Position numbers and translations under genes: made by a program
Source: Gari tellinella
Taxonomy: Eukaryota > Mollusca > Bivalvia > Cardiida > Psammobiidae
Reading direction: 5' to 3'
NCBI GenBank assembly: GCA_922989275.2
Contig: OV277870.1
Span: 40,420,356 to 40,484,355 of the forward strand
DNA length: 64,000 bases
Shown here: positions 44,976 to 54,349 of the stretch, in pieces
Position numbering within the stretch: the first letter of the stretch is position 1
Layout: each line of letters begins with the position of its first letter
Notes under the pieces: model-generated
What the model saw: only the letters and a program-made list of their open reading frames with translations
The model's database searches: none
Told to the model about the DNA's origin: nothing

Positions 44976-45045
44976 CATTTTCTTATTTTAAACAGGTTAA
45001 ACCAAAATGTCAATCTAATTGTGTGATTTACAGAACTGAGTGCTC
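44976..45045 (-). repeat. Likely source of the insert at 43867-43936
   Basis: CATTTTCTTATTTTAAACAG through GTGTGATTTACAGAAC to GAGTGCTC. Its inverse sits inside the family D MITE 1.1 kb upstream. No other copy was seen in the window. Confidence 0.8.
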
Positions 45046-45242
45046 ACTTGGGTCTACGTTTCTAAACATAATTCGATTTTAAACCATCTTCATGTCACCG
45101 ACAATTGACATAATAAGTGAAATCTTAAAGAATCCTGGGGACAGTAACTTGGTATTAATGTTTGATAGGAATAGAGTTATGTTCTATTGCCTTTATTTCA
45201 AAAGAAAATATTCCATGTTATGTACAATCAGGCCACCTTTTG

Positions 45243-45492
45243 TACAGTGGAGAATCTGCTATTCTTTCCCGTTTAAACGAAACGAAACGCAAACGCAAAA
45301 CGCTAAAACGTAGAACAGTACAACTTTTGGACAATTCTGATAATTCATCTTTATCTTGGTGGCAAACAGTTTGGAGCCTGATCAGACGCGGGGTGACCCG
45401 GCGTCTGATCTGGCTCCAAACCGTTTGTAATAGAATCAATAGTTTTAGCGTAAACGCGTTTATTGGGAAAGAATAACGTTTTCTCCACTGTA
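45243..45492 (-). mobile_element. Family A MITE, mosaic A1/A2
   Basis: The left end GAGAATCTGCTATTC and CTTGGTGGCAAAC before the hairpin are A1. After the hairpin, TTTGTAATAGAATCAATAG and the right end AACGTTTTCTCCACTGTA are A2. The switch is at the hairpin, in the opposite A1/A2 order from the copy at 30053. The hairpin tip is altered to CGCGGGGTGACCCG. Confidence 0.9.
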
Positions 45493-45544
45493 TTCCTACA
45501 AGAAATACCGATCAGCATACAGTGAGACTAGCGCTAAAGATTAA

Positions 45545-45660
45545 GTTTATAGATCATTCAGCGATCGGTCATTCTCGACAATTCCGGAATGGCCCGACAG
45601 CTGACGAGAATGACCGATGGCTCTCCATAGAATACCGATCATGACCAAAGATTGATCCGA
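45545..45660 (-). repeat. Repeat L, copy 2, with hairpin
   Basis: CGATCGGTCATTCTCG (45561) pairs with CGAGAATGACCGAT (45604). TGGCTCTCCATAGAATACCG follows and matches 43400-43435 in reverse. Confidence 0.65.
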
Positions 45661-45796
45661 TCCATAATATGTCTCCGTTTTGTTTGATACCCATGTTTTA
45701 TTCGAAATGCATAGAATAATAAGCTGTAGGTGTAAAAGCAGACTACGTGTGCTGCATGTACGAAAGACACACGAGGGTATATATTACACTGGTTCA

Positions 45797-46148
45797 GTTG
45801 AAAAGACGTTTTTTTCTGTCACGTTTAAACACAAACGAAACGCAAATGCAATGCAATACCATGCGAACATGTCCGTTTTATTCTTTAGTTTTCTAACGGT
45901 GATTTACACCAGAGTTCTGGGTCCAAGTTTATAAAGCTTATCAGTTGAGTCTAAAGTCGTTCGCGAGCATTTTATTTGTCAGATTTGAGCCTAGGCTTAA
46001 ATCTGACCAATCAAATGCTTAAGAACATACTCAGATTCAGCTCAAACGTTTTATAACCTTGGAACCTGGCTCTGAACTATTTGCAAAGGACATCCATTAT
46101 TGTAGCACAAATGCGTTTATTGGTAAGGGCTAACTTCTTCTCTACTGT
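45797..46148 (-). mobile_element. Old family A copy split by foldback K
   Basis: GAAAAGACGTTTTTTTCTGT, ACGTTTAAACACAAACG and AATGCAATGC at the left; GGCTCTGAACTATTTGC, GCACAAATGCGTTTATTGG and CTTCTTCTCTACTGTA at the right. Element K and flanking text lie in between. Confidence 0.6.
45922..46062. mobile_element. Foldback element K, copy 1
   Basis: TCCAAGTTTATAAAGCTTAT pairs with TTTTATAACCTTGGA. Inner GTTGAGTCTAAAG and TCAGATTTGAGCCTAGGCTT with TTAAATCTGACCAATCAAAT also pair. It matches 51698-51845. The complete ~140 bp is self-complementary, with no TIR of a known class. Confidence 0.7.
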
Positions 46149-46404
46149 AAAGTTACATAGTTGCATTCAAAACAGGTTAAAACTATCTCGAGTAATCGAT
46201 GCTCGATTGTTAGCTGCATTATCTTAAAATATTATCTTATACATATAACACTTCTCCTTCCGTAATACCACTAGCCTGCGATTATCGCTTTCAAAAAGGA
46301 TAAAAAAATAAGTGTTATACACTTACCAAACAACGCAATATAACGACACGTGTCAAACAGTTTTAATCAAGATCATACTCGGCTGCTTTATAACTGTTTG
46401 CAAA

Positions 46405-46657
46405 TAAAGTGGAGAAAACGTTATTCTTTCCCAATAAACGCGTTTACGCTAAAACTATTATTTCCCTTGCAAACAGTTTTGAGCCAGGTCAGACGCCGGG
46501 TAACCCGGCGTCTGATCAGGCTCCAAACTGTTTGCCACTCAGCTAAATATATATAGTCAGAATTGTCAAAAAGTTTGTTTTTTCTTCATTTTAGTGTTGT
46601 TTTGCGTTTGCGTTTCGTTTCGTTTAAACGGGAAAGAGTAACGTTTTCTCTACTGTT
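46405..46657 (+). mobile_element. Family A MITE, A2 subfamily
   Basis: AGTGGAGAAAACGTTATTC and AACGTTTTCTCTACTGT ends define the A2 type. TTTCCCTTGCAAACAG and GCCACTCAGCTAAATA flank the hairpin. The left TA is followed by AAGTGG in place of CAGTGG. Confidence 0.88.
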
Positions 46658-46920
46658 ACATTGAGGTCGCGATAGGCAGACGATGGGTTTAGATGCGTTT
46701 CTCAGTAATATATAGCGCAGGTGCATCATTCTACCTTTCATTTCATATACCAATCAAACTGTCACAGACTGTTAAGTTTAATAATGTCACGTGGGCTTAA
46801 CTTCTGATACAGAAAATGCATTAAATGTGCTTTTATTTCCTTTTGGAACGGATTTTAATACATATAGAACAATATCTAAATAATTGTTTTAGAAATAAAA
46901 CACACTAGAGGGATGGCTTT

Positions 46921-47183
46921 GTCAGATATGATGCCCGCAGATAAAACCCTGTTCACATGCGCATCTATGGTATATGTGCAAAAACGTTGCCAAATTATAA
47001 GGTTGTAGCTTGAAAACTGTAGGAGAAGTTAGCCGGACAAAGTATGTACTGTATGTAGGACGGACGAGCGAACAAACGAACGGACGGACAAACGAAAGGA
47101 CGGACAAACGAACAGACAGTCAGTCAGACAGGGGTAAAACAGTATGTCCCCCGACTGACCGTTGCGGGGCATAAAACATATCA
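46921..47183. mobile_element. Short element with ACGG microsatellite
   Basis: The left text ATGCCCGCAGAT and the right text TTGCGGGGCATAAAA are partly complementary. Between them lies CCGGACAAAG, then ACGG/ACGA/ACAA units at 47069-47130 and AGACAGTCAGTCAGACAGG. The layout resembles the 3' part of the minisatellite element at 23361-24229 without its cores. Confidence 0.6.
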
Positions 47184-47524
47184 AATTCAAAATTCAAAAC
47201 CAGGCGACATATCTCCGCTGTTTATACTGTGATCAGACCTGACACTGATTTCAATAATCATCAGTTTTAAATGAAAACGAGTATATCTACCATTACAGTT
47301 CCTGCAGCAAATGTATATATACATATATCAGTTGTAAATAGTGCTTACCCTGATCAAGAGACCTGACCGCTCTGGTCAGGGTCGGTATTATTTGTTGAAC
47401 ATTTGAACATGTTTATAGATACACAATGTACATGTATAAAGAATAGGTAAGTTATCAGAAAATAACGCTAACACCCGCCATGAACCGGAAGTGTAGTGAG
47501 AGTGAGGGAGGCGTGGGCACAGCG

Positions 47525-48027
47525 GAGGAGACTTTAATTTTTCTCGTCTAACAGAAACGACGTGTAAGCGCAATGCAAAATAATGCAGAAAATAACAACT
47601 TTATTGAGAATTTAACGCTTGATATTGACCTGACTAACAAACAGGTTGGAGCCTGATCAGACGCCGGGTTACCCGGCGTCTGATCTGACTCCAAACTGTT
47701 TGCAATTTACAATGTACACACGATATCTAACATTAACGCGTTTAGTTGGAAATACAGTGGAGAATGTGTTATTCTTTCCCAATAAACGCGTTTACGCTAA
47801 AACTATTAGTTGCTGTGCAAACAGTTTGAAGCCAGATCAGACGCCGGGTAACCCGGCGTCTGATCAGGCTCCAAACTGTTTGCCACCAAGATAAACATGA
47901 AGTATCAGAATTGTCCAAAAGTTGTTCTTTTCTACGTTTTAGTGCTTTGCGTTTGCGTGCGTTTGCGTACGTTTGCCTTTAAACGGGAAAGAATAACAGA
48001 TTCTCCACTGTAATAACATCTCCATTG
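47525..48027 (-). mobile_element. Old family A copy interrupted by a young family A copy
   Basis: CGTGTAAGCGCAATGC, CAGGTTGGAGCCTGATCAGA, a perfect CGCCGGGTTACCCGGCG tip, GCGTTTAGTTGGAAA, then the inserted copy, then ATAACATCTCCATTG, which completes the expected terminal GGGAAAGAATAAC...CTCCACTG wording. The younger element used a TA inside the older one's terminal region. Confidence 0.75.
47753..48012 (+). mobile_element. Family A MITE nested in an older family A copy
   Basis: Complete, 260 bp. It is longer than usual because the arm holds an extra GTGCGTTTGC unit. The hairpin left arm has TTTGAAGCC in place of TTTGGAGCC. Confidence 0.92.
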
Positions 48028-48180
48028 AACAGGAAGTTCGGCGAGTGTATCAACGTAGTTGGGAAAAGGATTTAACACGCTTCTTCATTTGTTTGCATCA
48101 AAAAGGAATTATATTCATATAAACTATAGCGTAACTAATTGAGGAGTTCAAGCAATAAAATAAACCTATTAACCGTATAA

Positions 48181-48298
48181 GCGAAGACATCAAATATCTT
48201 TTGATCTACGTTCAGTGGGGGAAGATGCTACACGTATATGCGAAGACATCAATTATCTTTTGATCTACGTTCAGTGGGGGAAGATGCTATTTTGTTTA
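48181..48298 (+). repeat. 59 bp tandem duplication
   Basis: GCGAAGACATCAAATATCTT and GCGAAGACATCAATTATCTT both lead into TTGATCTACGTTCAGTGGGG and AAGATGCTA. The two units differ at one base over 50. Confidence 0.93.
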
Positions 48299-48425
48299 AA
48301 TCCCACGAAACACATGAAATAATTGGAAAACTTGTTACACTAACGATATATTGACATTGGAATACCATGAGTTTTATCTAAAACCTGTTTTGTTGCAACC
48401 GGAATTGCAATAAAAACAGGTTTTG

Positions 48426-48633
48426 CACTTTTTTGTCCGCTCTCTAACTCGAATATGTTTTATCCGATCTTCCACAAACTTGCTAAAAATGTTCATTGAT
48501 ATAAAATCAAGGTTTAGTTTGATTACTACTAAAATCGCATAAGGTATTTTGAGTTATTGCCTGTTTATTAATAAATAATGACTGTTTCAGTCATTTTTGC
48601 ACTCTAAAACAAAGAGCTTTTATCGGATATTCT
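48426..48633 (-). repeat. Element Z core fragment
   Basis: CACTTTTTTGTCCGCTCTCT, TATCCGATCTTCCACAAACT and AAATCGCATAAGGTATTTTG, then part of a second unit. It matches the start of the minus-oriented array at 32432. Confidence 0.8.
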
Positions 48634-49121
48634 TGCATAAAAAGCCGTTCCTAGGGGGTGCATTAACGAGGACTTTAACGTGTATTAACAAGGCGATTCA
48701 CGTGCACACGCGCCGTTAATGCCCGCTATAGTTATGATTGTTCCGGGGCCCAGTATAAACAATAACAATGACGGTTCGAACAGCGTTCTGGCCAAACTTC
48801 AGCCTACACTGTCAGTGCAAAGATGCTGGTGAATGCATTGTAATTGAAAATACAATTAATTACCATGCGCCAAATACACATAACGGTCATTAAGGCGAAA
48901 TGCGAAAGGGTTTTACTGTAATAACCCTAAATATTTGGACAGACAATAGCTAACAAATGGTGGAGACTCCCGAGGGAGCATTCTGGTCGGGATCTAAACA
49001 GTTTCCCATTCAGTTTGCACCTTTTGAACTCATTACTATGTGATAAAAGCCAACACCGATGAAACATAGCATTACGCCTAGCCAGAGATGTCCGATTAGT
49101 TTCTAAATCTATTTCAAGAAA

Positions 49122-49366
49122 TAGACAGTGAAGAAGACATTTTTCCCCCGTTTAAACGCAAGCAAAACGCAAACACAGTGTATTTACAGGTAGAAAATGA
49201 CATTTACTTTTTGGCAATTACGTCCAAAATAGTTAGGAGCCTGATCAGACGCTTAGTTATCCGGCGTGTGATCTGTTTCCAAACTGTTTACAATGGAAAA
49301 CTATAGTCAAATATAGTTTTAGCATTAACGACTTTATTGGGGAAAAATAACGTCTTCTCCATAGTA
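49122..49366 (-). mobile_element. Family A MITE, GAAGACG subfamily, diverged
   Basis: TAGACAGTGAAGAAGACATT at the left and AATAACGTCTTCTCCATAGT at the right. The hairpin GGAGCCTGATCAGACGCTTA has a weak right arm. Confidence 0.75.
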
Positions 49367-49430
49367 TACAGTACAACCAAACTTGTACAACTAAAAAATT
49401 CTGTTGACAGGTGACATTATTAGGTACATG

Positions 49431-49682
49431 TACAGTGGAGAAAACGTTATTCTTTCCCAATAAACGCGTTTACGCTAAAACTATTATTTCCTTTGCAAAC
49501 AGTTTGGAGCCATATCAGACGCCGGTTAAGTCGGCGTCTGATCAGGTTTCAAACTGTTTTCCACTCTGAAAAAAATTTAAAGGTCAGAATTGTCAAAACG
49601 TTGTCCTTTTCTACATTTTAGTGTTTTGCGTTTGCGTTTCGTTTACGTTTAAACGGGAAAGACTAACGTTTTCTCCACTCTA
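49431..49682 (+). mobile_element. Family A MITE, A2 subfamily
   Basis: TACAGTGGAGAAAACGTTAT and GACTAACGTTTTCTCCACT. The tip is altered to CGCCGGTTAAGTCGGCG and the left arm has GCCATATCAG. It lies 64 bp after the previous, related element. Confidence 0.88.
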
Positions 49683-49866
49683 GGATGAATACAAAGCAGA
49701 ACACACCATATAAGTAAACACACTAGGCAAAGAAAATTTTGATTTATTATTAAAACTTGCAGTTAACTCATTAATAAAAGCGATAAAAACTTAAATCCCA
49801 TTTTTCGTATACGAGTTATGTATACATTGTACCGTAATTGTGCACATACATGTACATATTTTTAAA

Positions 49867-50148
49867 ATGCCGAACTTTCGACGGCAGCGACTTGCTATCA
49901 CAGATGACATGAAGTTGACACAATATTATGATAAACTTTGTGTCACAGTTTGCGGCCGTAAACCCAAATCAATCAAATTTGAAATTGACAAAATCGGCCA
50001 TCTGACACTCCGATTGGTCTACGACCAGATAGTTCATTTCAGTAAAATGTCCATGACAGCGACTATTTGCATACGTTGTCCACAGTTAGGCGAAACCTCT
50101 CATTCAATAACCACTGAAACTTTAAATGTACATTTAAAATCAAAATAA
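49867..50148 (+). CDS. Hypothetical 93-residue protein or exon, unrecognised
   Basis: Open frame from ATG at 49867 (MPNFRRQRLAITDDMKLTQY...) to a stop at 50146-50148. It lies in a stretch free of MITEs and has no simple-repeat origin. A second ATG nine codons upstream (49840) is in frame. The protein is basic and has no obvious signal peptide or membrane segment; it contains two nearby cysteine pairs (CVTVC and CIRC) that could be chance. AATAAA overlaps just after the stop, which could serve as a polyadenylation signal. I recognise no family. It may be a fortuitous frame or a decayed transposon piece. No promoter or splice evidence was found. Confidence 0.2.
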   Translation: MPNFRRQRLAITDDMKLTQYYDKLCVTVCGRKPKSIKFEIDKIGHLTLRLVYDQIVHFSKMSMTATICIRCPQLGETSHSITTETLNVHLKSK

Positions 50149-50189
50149 AAAGTTGTCCATCTTGTTTAATTGCGTTCTGTTTAAAGTAA

Positions 50190-50335
50190 ACATGTACACC
50201 GATGCATTGAACATTATTCTTCGTGTGGCGACCTTGATCAGAGGGCTCCTTTAGGGAATGTTCTGTTCAAAGTTTACACTGAGGTAGAAGACAAGTGCAT
50301 TTTTTGTAAGTACACTGTTTGTAGTGAAGCACAAT
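50190..50335 (+). repeat. Family I MITE, decayed partial
   Basis: TGGCGACCTTGATCAGAGGG, CTCCTTTAGGGAATG, AGTTTACACTGAGG and GACAAGTGCATTTTTTGTAA follow the order of family I, with the right hairpin arm disrupted. Confidence 0.5.
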
Positions 50336-50753
50336 ACTTGCAAGATATACAGTTGATGTGCAATTAGAATAAAGGAAGCTGTGATATGGAAGAAAATGAC
50401 TGATATTAATAAAAAAAAATGGAAATGGATCTCAAATATATAGACAAAAGTTCTTGTTATGATTTATATCTATGCAAATATTGTGCTTATTGAAATATAT
50501 TTTATTTGAAATGCTGGTTTTATACACATATTTCAAGTTCTTAAGAAATTACATAGCTCAAGATAATAAATGAACTTGGTAAGATATGTTCTAAGAAGTT
50601 TGAGTAGCCAAAGTAATGCATTTAGAAAATAATTATTTTTTAGAAATGGAATTAAAAATGAAAAAATAGAATTAAGAATATTTGAAAATAAGATAAAAAT
50701 CATGCCTTTTACCTGTAGCTCTGTAGTAATTTGATCTTTCAGACTATGTCTGT

Positions 50754-50940
50754 TTAACCCATTACCCCTTATCCAGGTTTTTTATTACAGCATGTTGAAA
50801 GTAAAGTAGAAAGTAGAAAGTACCTAATGGTATATTCTGCTTTACTTTCAAAATGCTTTAGGCTCCTTATAGTGCATACATTCATGATTCCATAGTGTGG
50901 AACTATTTTGCTCAGTGGAGAAATAAATAAGAGGGGTAAA
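50754..50940 (+). mobile_element. Family F MITE, short
   Basis: TTAACCCATTACCCCTTATC at the left. The stem is GCATGTTGAAAGTAAAGTAG with CTGCTTTACTTTCAAAATGC. The right part has CAGTGGAGAAATAAATAAG and GGGGTAAAA. TTAA is lost on the right. Confidence 0.7.
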
Positions 50941-51436
50941 ACTGCATATTGATTGAGTGATAGGTTAATGTGCAATCAAATTATGTACATGTAATAGATG
51001 TCTTGGGTTAGCTGTTCCTCATTAAACTAAGACTGTTCCTGCTATTTTGAAATCAGCCGGGTGATGACTGTGTAAACATACATTTTGTAAATTCATCATG
51101 AATTACACTTTGTTTTGTTAAATCTGGTTCATTCTAGTTATTGTCACTGTTCTCTGTTCAGTAAGCACCAAACACATTCTGTTCACAGTCAAGGAGAAAG
51201 GATGACTCCGGGGTTAATATTGCAGACTTCTCAAGATTAAGACCAACATCCAAGGCTGATGGTGACATCTGGTGATAGAATCTGAAACAACAAAGATGTA
51301 TGAAAATAAATAATAACAGTTTAAACATATAGACAGCTTTATCATCTTATTCAGAATTATTTTTGATTCTTTAGTGAAGGCATTGATTGAATGAGACAAT
51401 TCAAATTCAAATCTTTATTTAAAACCTACAAGTAAA

Positions 51437-51472
51437 TCAGAGACATACAAACATGTGTGTTTGTATGTCTCT
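51437..51472. repeat. Perfect 16 bp hairpin
   Basis: CAGAGACATACAAACA, a 4-base loop TGTG, then TGTTTGTATGTCTCTG. It lies beside AATCTTTATTTAAAACC, which is often the end of retroposed sequence. Function unknown. Confidence 0.85.
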
Positions 51473-51697
51473 GAAGTAAATCTAACAGACACACTCATTT
51501 AGAATCTATAACGTCAATATTAATAAAATAGCATGTCAACCCAAATTCCGTTCCAGCTATTTCAGTAACTGACCCTTAGTACGCTCCTAATATTTAAATG
51601 GCTTACAAAATTATCAAAACATATTTTTAAAATTATTTTAAATTCCTAGACAACTGTATTATAAAAATGGTAAAAGTTAGACGTATAGAAAGTTAAA

Positions 51698-51845
51698 AGG
51701 TTATAAAGCTTTTAAGTTGAGTCTAATATGGTTTTTAGACATTGATTAGTCAAATTTGAGTTTTTGCTCATCAAAAACTAAAATCTGACCAATCAAACGC
51801 TTTAGGACGATTTCAGACTCAACTCAAATCTGTATAACCTTGGAG
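51698..51845. mobile_element. Foldback element K, copy 2
   Basis: AAGGTTATAAAGCTTTTAAG and GTATAACCTTGGAG are the outer arms; GTTGAGTCTAATATGG and CAGACTCAACTCAAAT the inner. AAAATCTGACCAATCAAACG is shared with copy 1. Confidence 0.7.
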
Positions 51846-51918
51846 CCAGGGTCTCTGACGTAACATTCTAGCACTCTAACGACTGAGATGTAGGGACTTG
51901 TTGAGTTTTCTACTAAGA

Positions 51919-52173
51919 TAACAGTGGAACAAACATTATTCTCTTAAACTATTGTTTCCATTGCAAACAGTTTGGAGCCAGATCAGACGTAGGTTTGAAG
52001 CCAAGTCAGACGCCGAGTAACCCGGTGTCTGATCAGGCTCCAAACTGTTTGCTACTCAGAATAAAATAAACAGTCCGAAGTATAAAAAAGATGTCATTGT
52101 CTCCATTTTAGTGCACTGCGTTTGCATTTCTTTGCGTTTAAAAACGGGAAAGAATAACGTTATCTCCTCTGTA
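51919..52173 (+). mobile_element. Family A MITE, A2 subfamily, rearranged
   Basis: The left end TAACAGTGGAACAAACATTA lacks the AAACGCGTTTACGC arm. Before the normal hairpin the left arm text is duplicated: TTTGGAGCCAGATCAGACGT, then TTTGAAGCCAAGTCAGACGC. The right end is AACGTTATCTCCTCTGTA. Confidence 0.8.
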
Positions 52174-52659
52174 CCTGTGTTCGACAGGTACAGTCTCAAT
52201 GGTGCATCTAAAAAGTGCCCCTTCTCATAATCATCAGAATTGATTGAGTAGAAGTAATAAATAGAAATAGAAATAGACTACTCTAGATCCCGCTAGACTA
52301 CATTATGGAACTGCAATCGACTACTGGTGTTTTAATGGGAATCCATTCATGTGTCTGATATTTATTAATAAATATAGCATTATAAATAAAGTCCTACCCT
52401 AAACATGCTAAATTGTAAATCGGTGTACCTGTATTTCCATAGCAGTGGTCAAGAGAAAACCTCTGACGTTCTGTGTTGCGTCGAACCTCATTCAACGTTA
52501 TTCCAACATCCAACTACACAATTTCTCCTCATGTCCAGACATATTGTAACATTTTTAAGTCCTTGAATTAACAGACGAAGAACAACATGATGTCTGTTTA
52601 CGAACTAATTGGTAGAAGCCAAGCGTAAATTACACATGCGAATCGAGTCGCTTTTAAAA

Positions 52660-52785
52660 ATGGCCGACATTGATAAATCCGGTGCATGTGGCCCTGTTTC
52701 TAGGCGGCGGATATATAAAACACCTGAACATTTTGTAAACAAACTTGACCTCGCTAGGTGCGCTTGTATTAGAGAACAGAGTTAG
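52660..52785 (+). CDS. Possible 41-residue frame or first exon, unrecognised
   Basis: ATG at 52660 in a good animal start context (AAAAATGGCC) opens MADIDKSGACGPVSRRRIYK and continues with TPEHFVNKLDLARC to a TAG at 52783-52785. The region is free of MITEs and somewhat GC-richer than its surroundings. GCGGCGGATATATAAAA lies within it. A donor-like TAGGTGAAA follows the stop, and CTAGGTGCG lies at 52753. The AAAATGGCCGAC words are common at animal gene starts, so it could be a promoter-proximal first exon. No downstream exon was found before the foldback at 52839. It may equally be chance. Confidence 0.15.
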   Translation: MADIDKSGACGPVSRRRIYKTPEHFVNKLDLARCACIREQS

Positions 52786-52838
52786 GTGAAATCCAAAAAG
52801 AAGGGGAAATAGACATATTTTTATGCAAGAATAGTGTC

Positions 52839-52970
52839 AATACACCTGCTTTTCGTGCATTAACATCTGCAGAAGCCCTTGTGCTGTCTTGGAGCCCTCG
52901 GCTAAAGCCTCGGGCTTCAAATACAGCCCGCGGGCTTCTTCAGACGTTAATGCACGAAAAAAGGTGTATT
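52839..52970. mobile_element. Foldback repeat with GGTGTATT ends
   Basis: AATACACCTGCTTTTCGTGC pairs with GCACGAAAAAAGGTGTATT over more than 40 bp, including TTAACATCTG with CAGACGTTAA and AGAAGCCC with GGGCTTCT. The loop is GC-rich, with GAGCCCTCGGC and GCCTCGGGCTTC. It abuts the truncated edge of element Z copy 3. Confidence 0.75.
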
Positions 52971-53056
52971 AACCCTATATTCACCAAACATGCTGAAAAT
53001 ATTTATTCATATAAAATTTAGGTCTAGTTTGATTATTAATAAAATTGCATGTGGCA

Positions 53057-53383
53057 TACAGTACTGAACCTTATTGAATTAACAATTTTTGCTATTCGCT
53101 TGCAATTGGATGGCAATTCGCTTGCGATTCGATGGCAATTCGCTTGCGATTCAAAATAGTAACTTTACCCTCGGGTATGTTTTCTTGAATGGTGTATCTC
53201 ACAAATGTTCGCAAATATGCCTCCGTTAATTTTTTCGATTCCATTTTTGTCACAACCGCTTCGGAAAATTCGCGTAAACGTATTCAAGCGTAGGGTTTGT
53301 TTTTTGAAGTGCCCGATTCGATGGCAATTCGATGGCAATTCGCTTGCGATTTTCAGTTTAATTTAATATGGTTCAGTACTGTA
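53057..53383. mobile_element. MITE with TACAGTACTGAACC ends and iterated subterminal motifs
   Basis: Ends TACAGTACTGAACCTTATTG and, inverted, ATATGGTTCAGTACTGTA. It splits a Z core exactly at TA: GTGGCA-TA-[element]-TA-TCTGAG, against the uninterrupted GTGGCATATCTGAG at 33032. Both flanks inside the ends carry repeats of GATGGCAATTCGCTTGCGAT, about three on the left and two on the right. Such iterons are the usual form of transposase binding sites (inferred). No protein is encoded. Confidence 0.85.
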
Positions 53384-54137
53384 TCTGAGTTTTTGCCCTT
53401 TATGTATTAGAAATGACTGTTTTCAGCAAGTTTTGCTCTCCAACACAAATATTTTTTTTTAATCTTCACCAAACTTGCTGAAAGTTTTCAATAATATAAA
53501 ATCAAGGTTAGGTTTGAATCCTACTTAAATCGCATGAGGCATGTTGGAGTAATAGCCCTTTCATTATTAAAAAATGGCTGTTTCAGCCTTTTTTGCTCTC
53601 TAACACAGAAAGTTTTCATCGGATCTTCACCACACTTGCTGAAATGCTTTCTTTATATAAAATCTAGGTCCAATGTGATTATTACTAAAGTCCCATAAGG
53701 GTTATTTTAGTTATTGCCCTTTATGTATTAAAAAGGACTGATTCACCATGTTTTGCTCTCTAACACAAATACTTTTTTTCCTTGACCTAGATTTAATACC
53801 AATACACGTTGTCAGCAAGTTTGGTGAAGATCCAATAAAAAGTGTTTGTGTTAGAGAGCAGAAAATGCTGAAACAGTCATTTTTTAATTATTCAAGGACA
53901 ATAACTCAGACATGCCTTATGCGATTTTGCTAGTTATTGAACCTGACCTAGATTCTATACTAATAAACATTTGTAGCAAGATTGGTGAAGATCAAAAAAG
54001 AAGTGTTTGAGTTAAGAGAGCGGACAAGGCTGAAACAGTCATTTTCAGCAAGCTCAAGGTATAGATCCTCCGTAATGTTTTTAATCAATTACCCATGGTG
54101 ACTAATATGTACACGTTGTCACTGGATCAAGTAGTGT

Positions 54138-54349
54138 TTAACCCTGTGCCCATGGTCGTAACTTTACGGGAGTTTACAAACTGTTTGAATCTAGAAAGAC
54201 GCCGCGTAACGCGGCGTCTCATCTGGATCCAAACTGTTTGACACTCGTCTTAAGGTTTGTTTAATTAAAACAATGCATAAATCTAAACTGAACAAATTTT
54301 GCACACGACAATATCAAAGCAGTCGTCTGTGCAGCAGAATAAGGGTTAA
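54138..54349 (+). mobile_element. Family J MITE nested in element Z copy 3
   Basis: TTAACCCTGTGCCCATGGTC and AGAATAAGGGTTAA with TTAA on both sides. The tip is CGCCGCGTAACGCGGCG. This is the best preserved J hairpin of the three nested copies. Confidence 0.85.
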
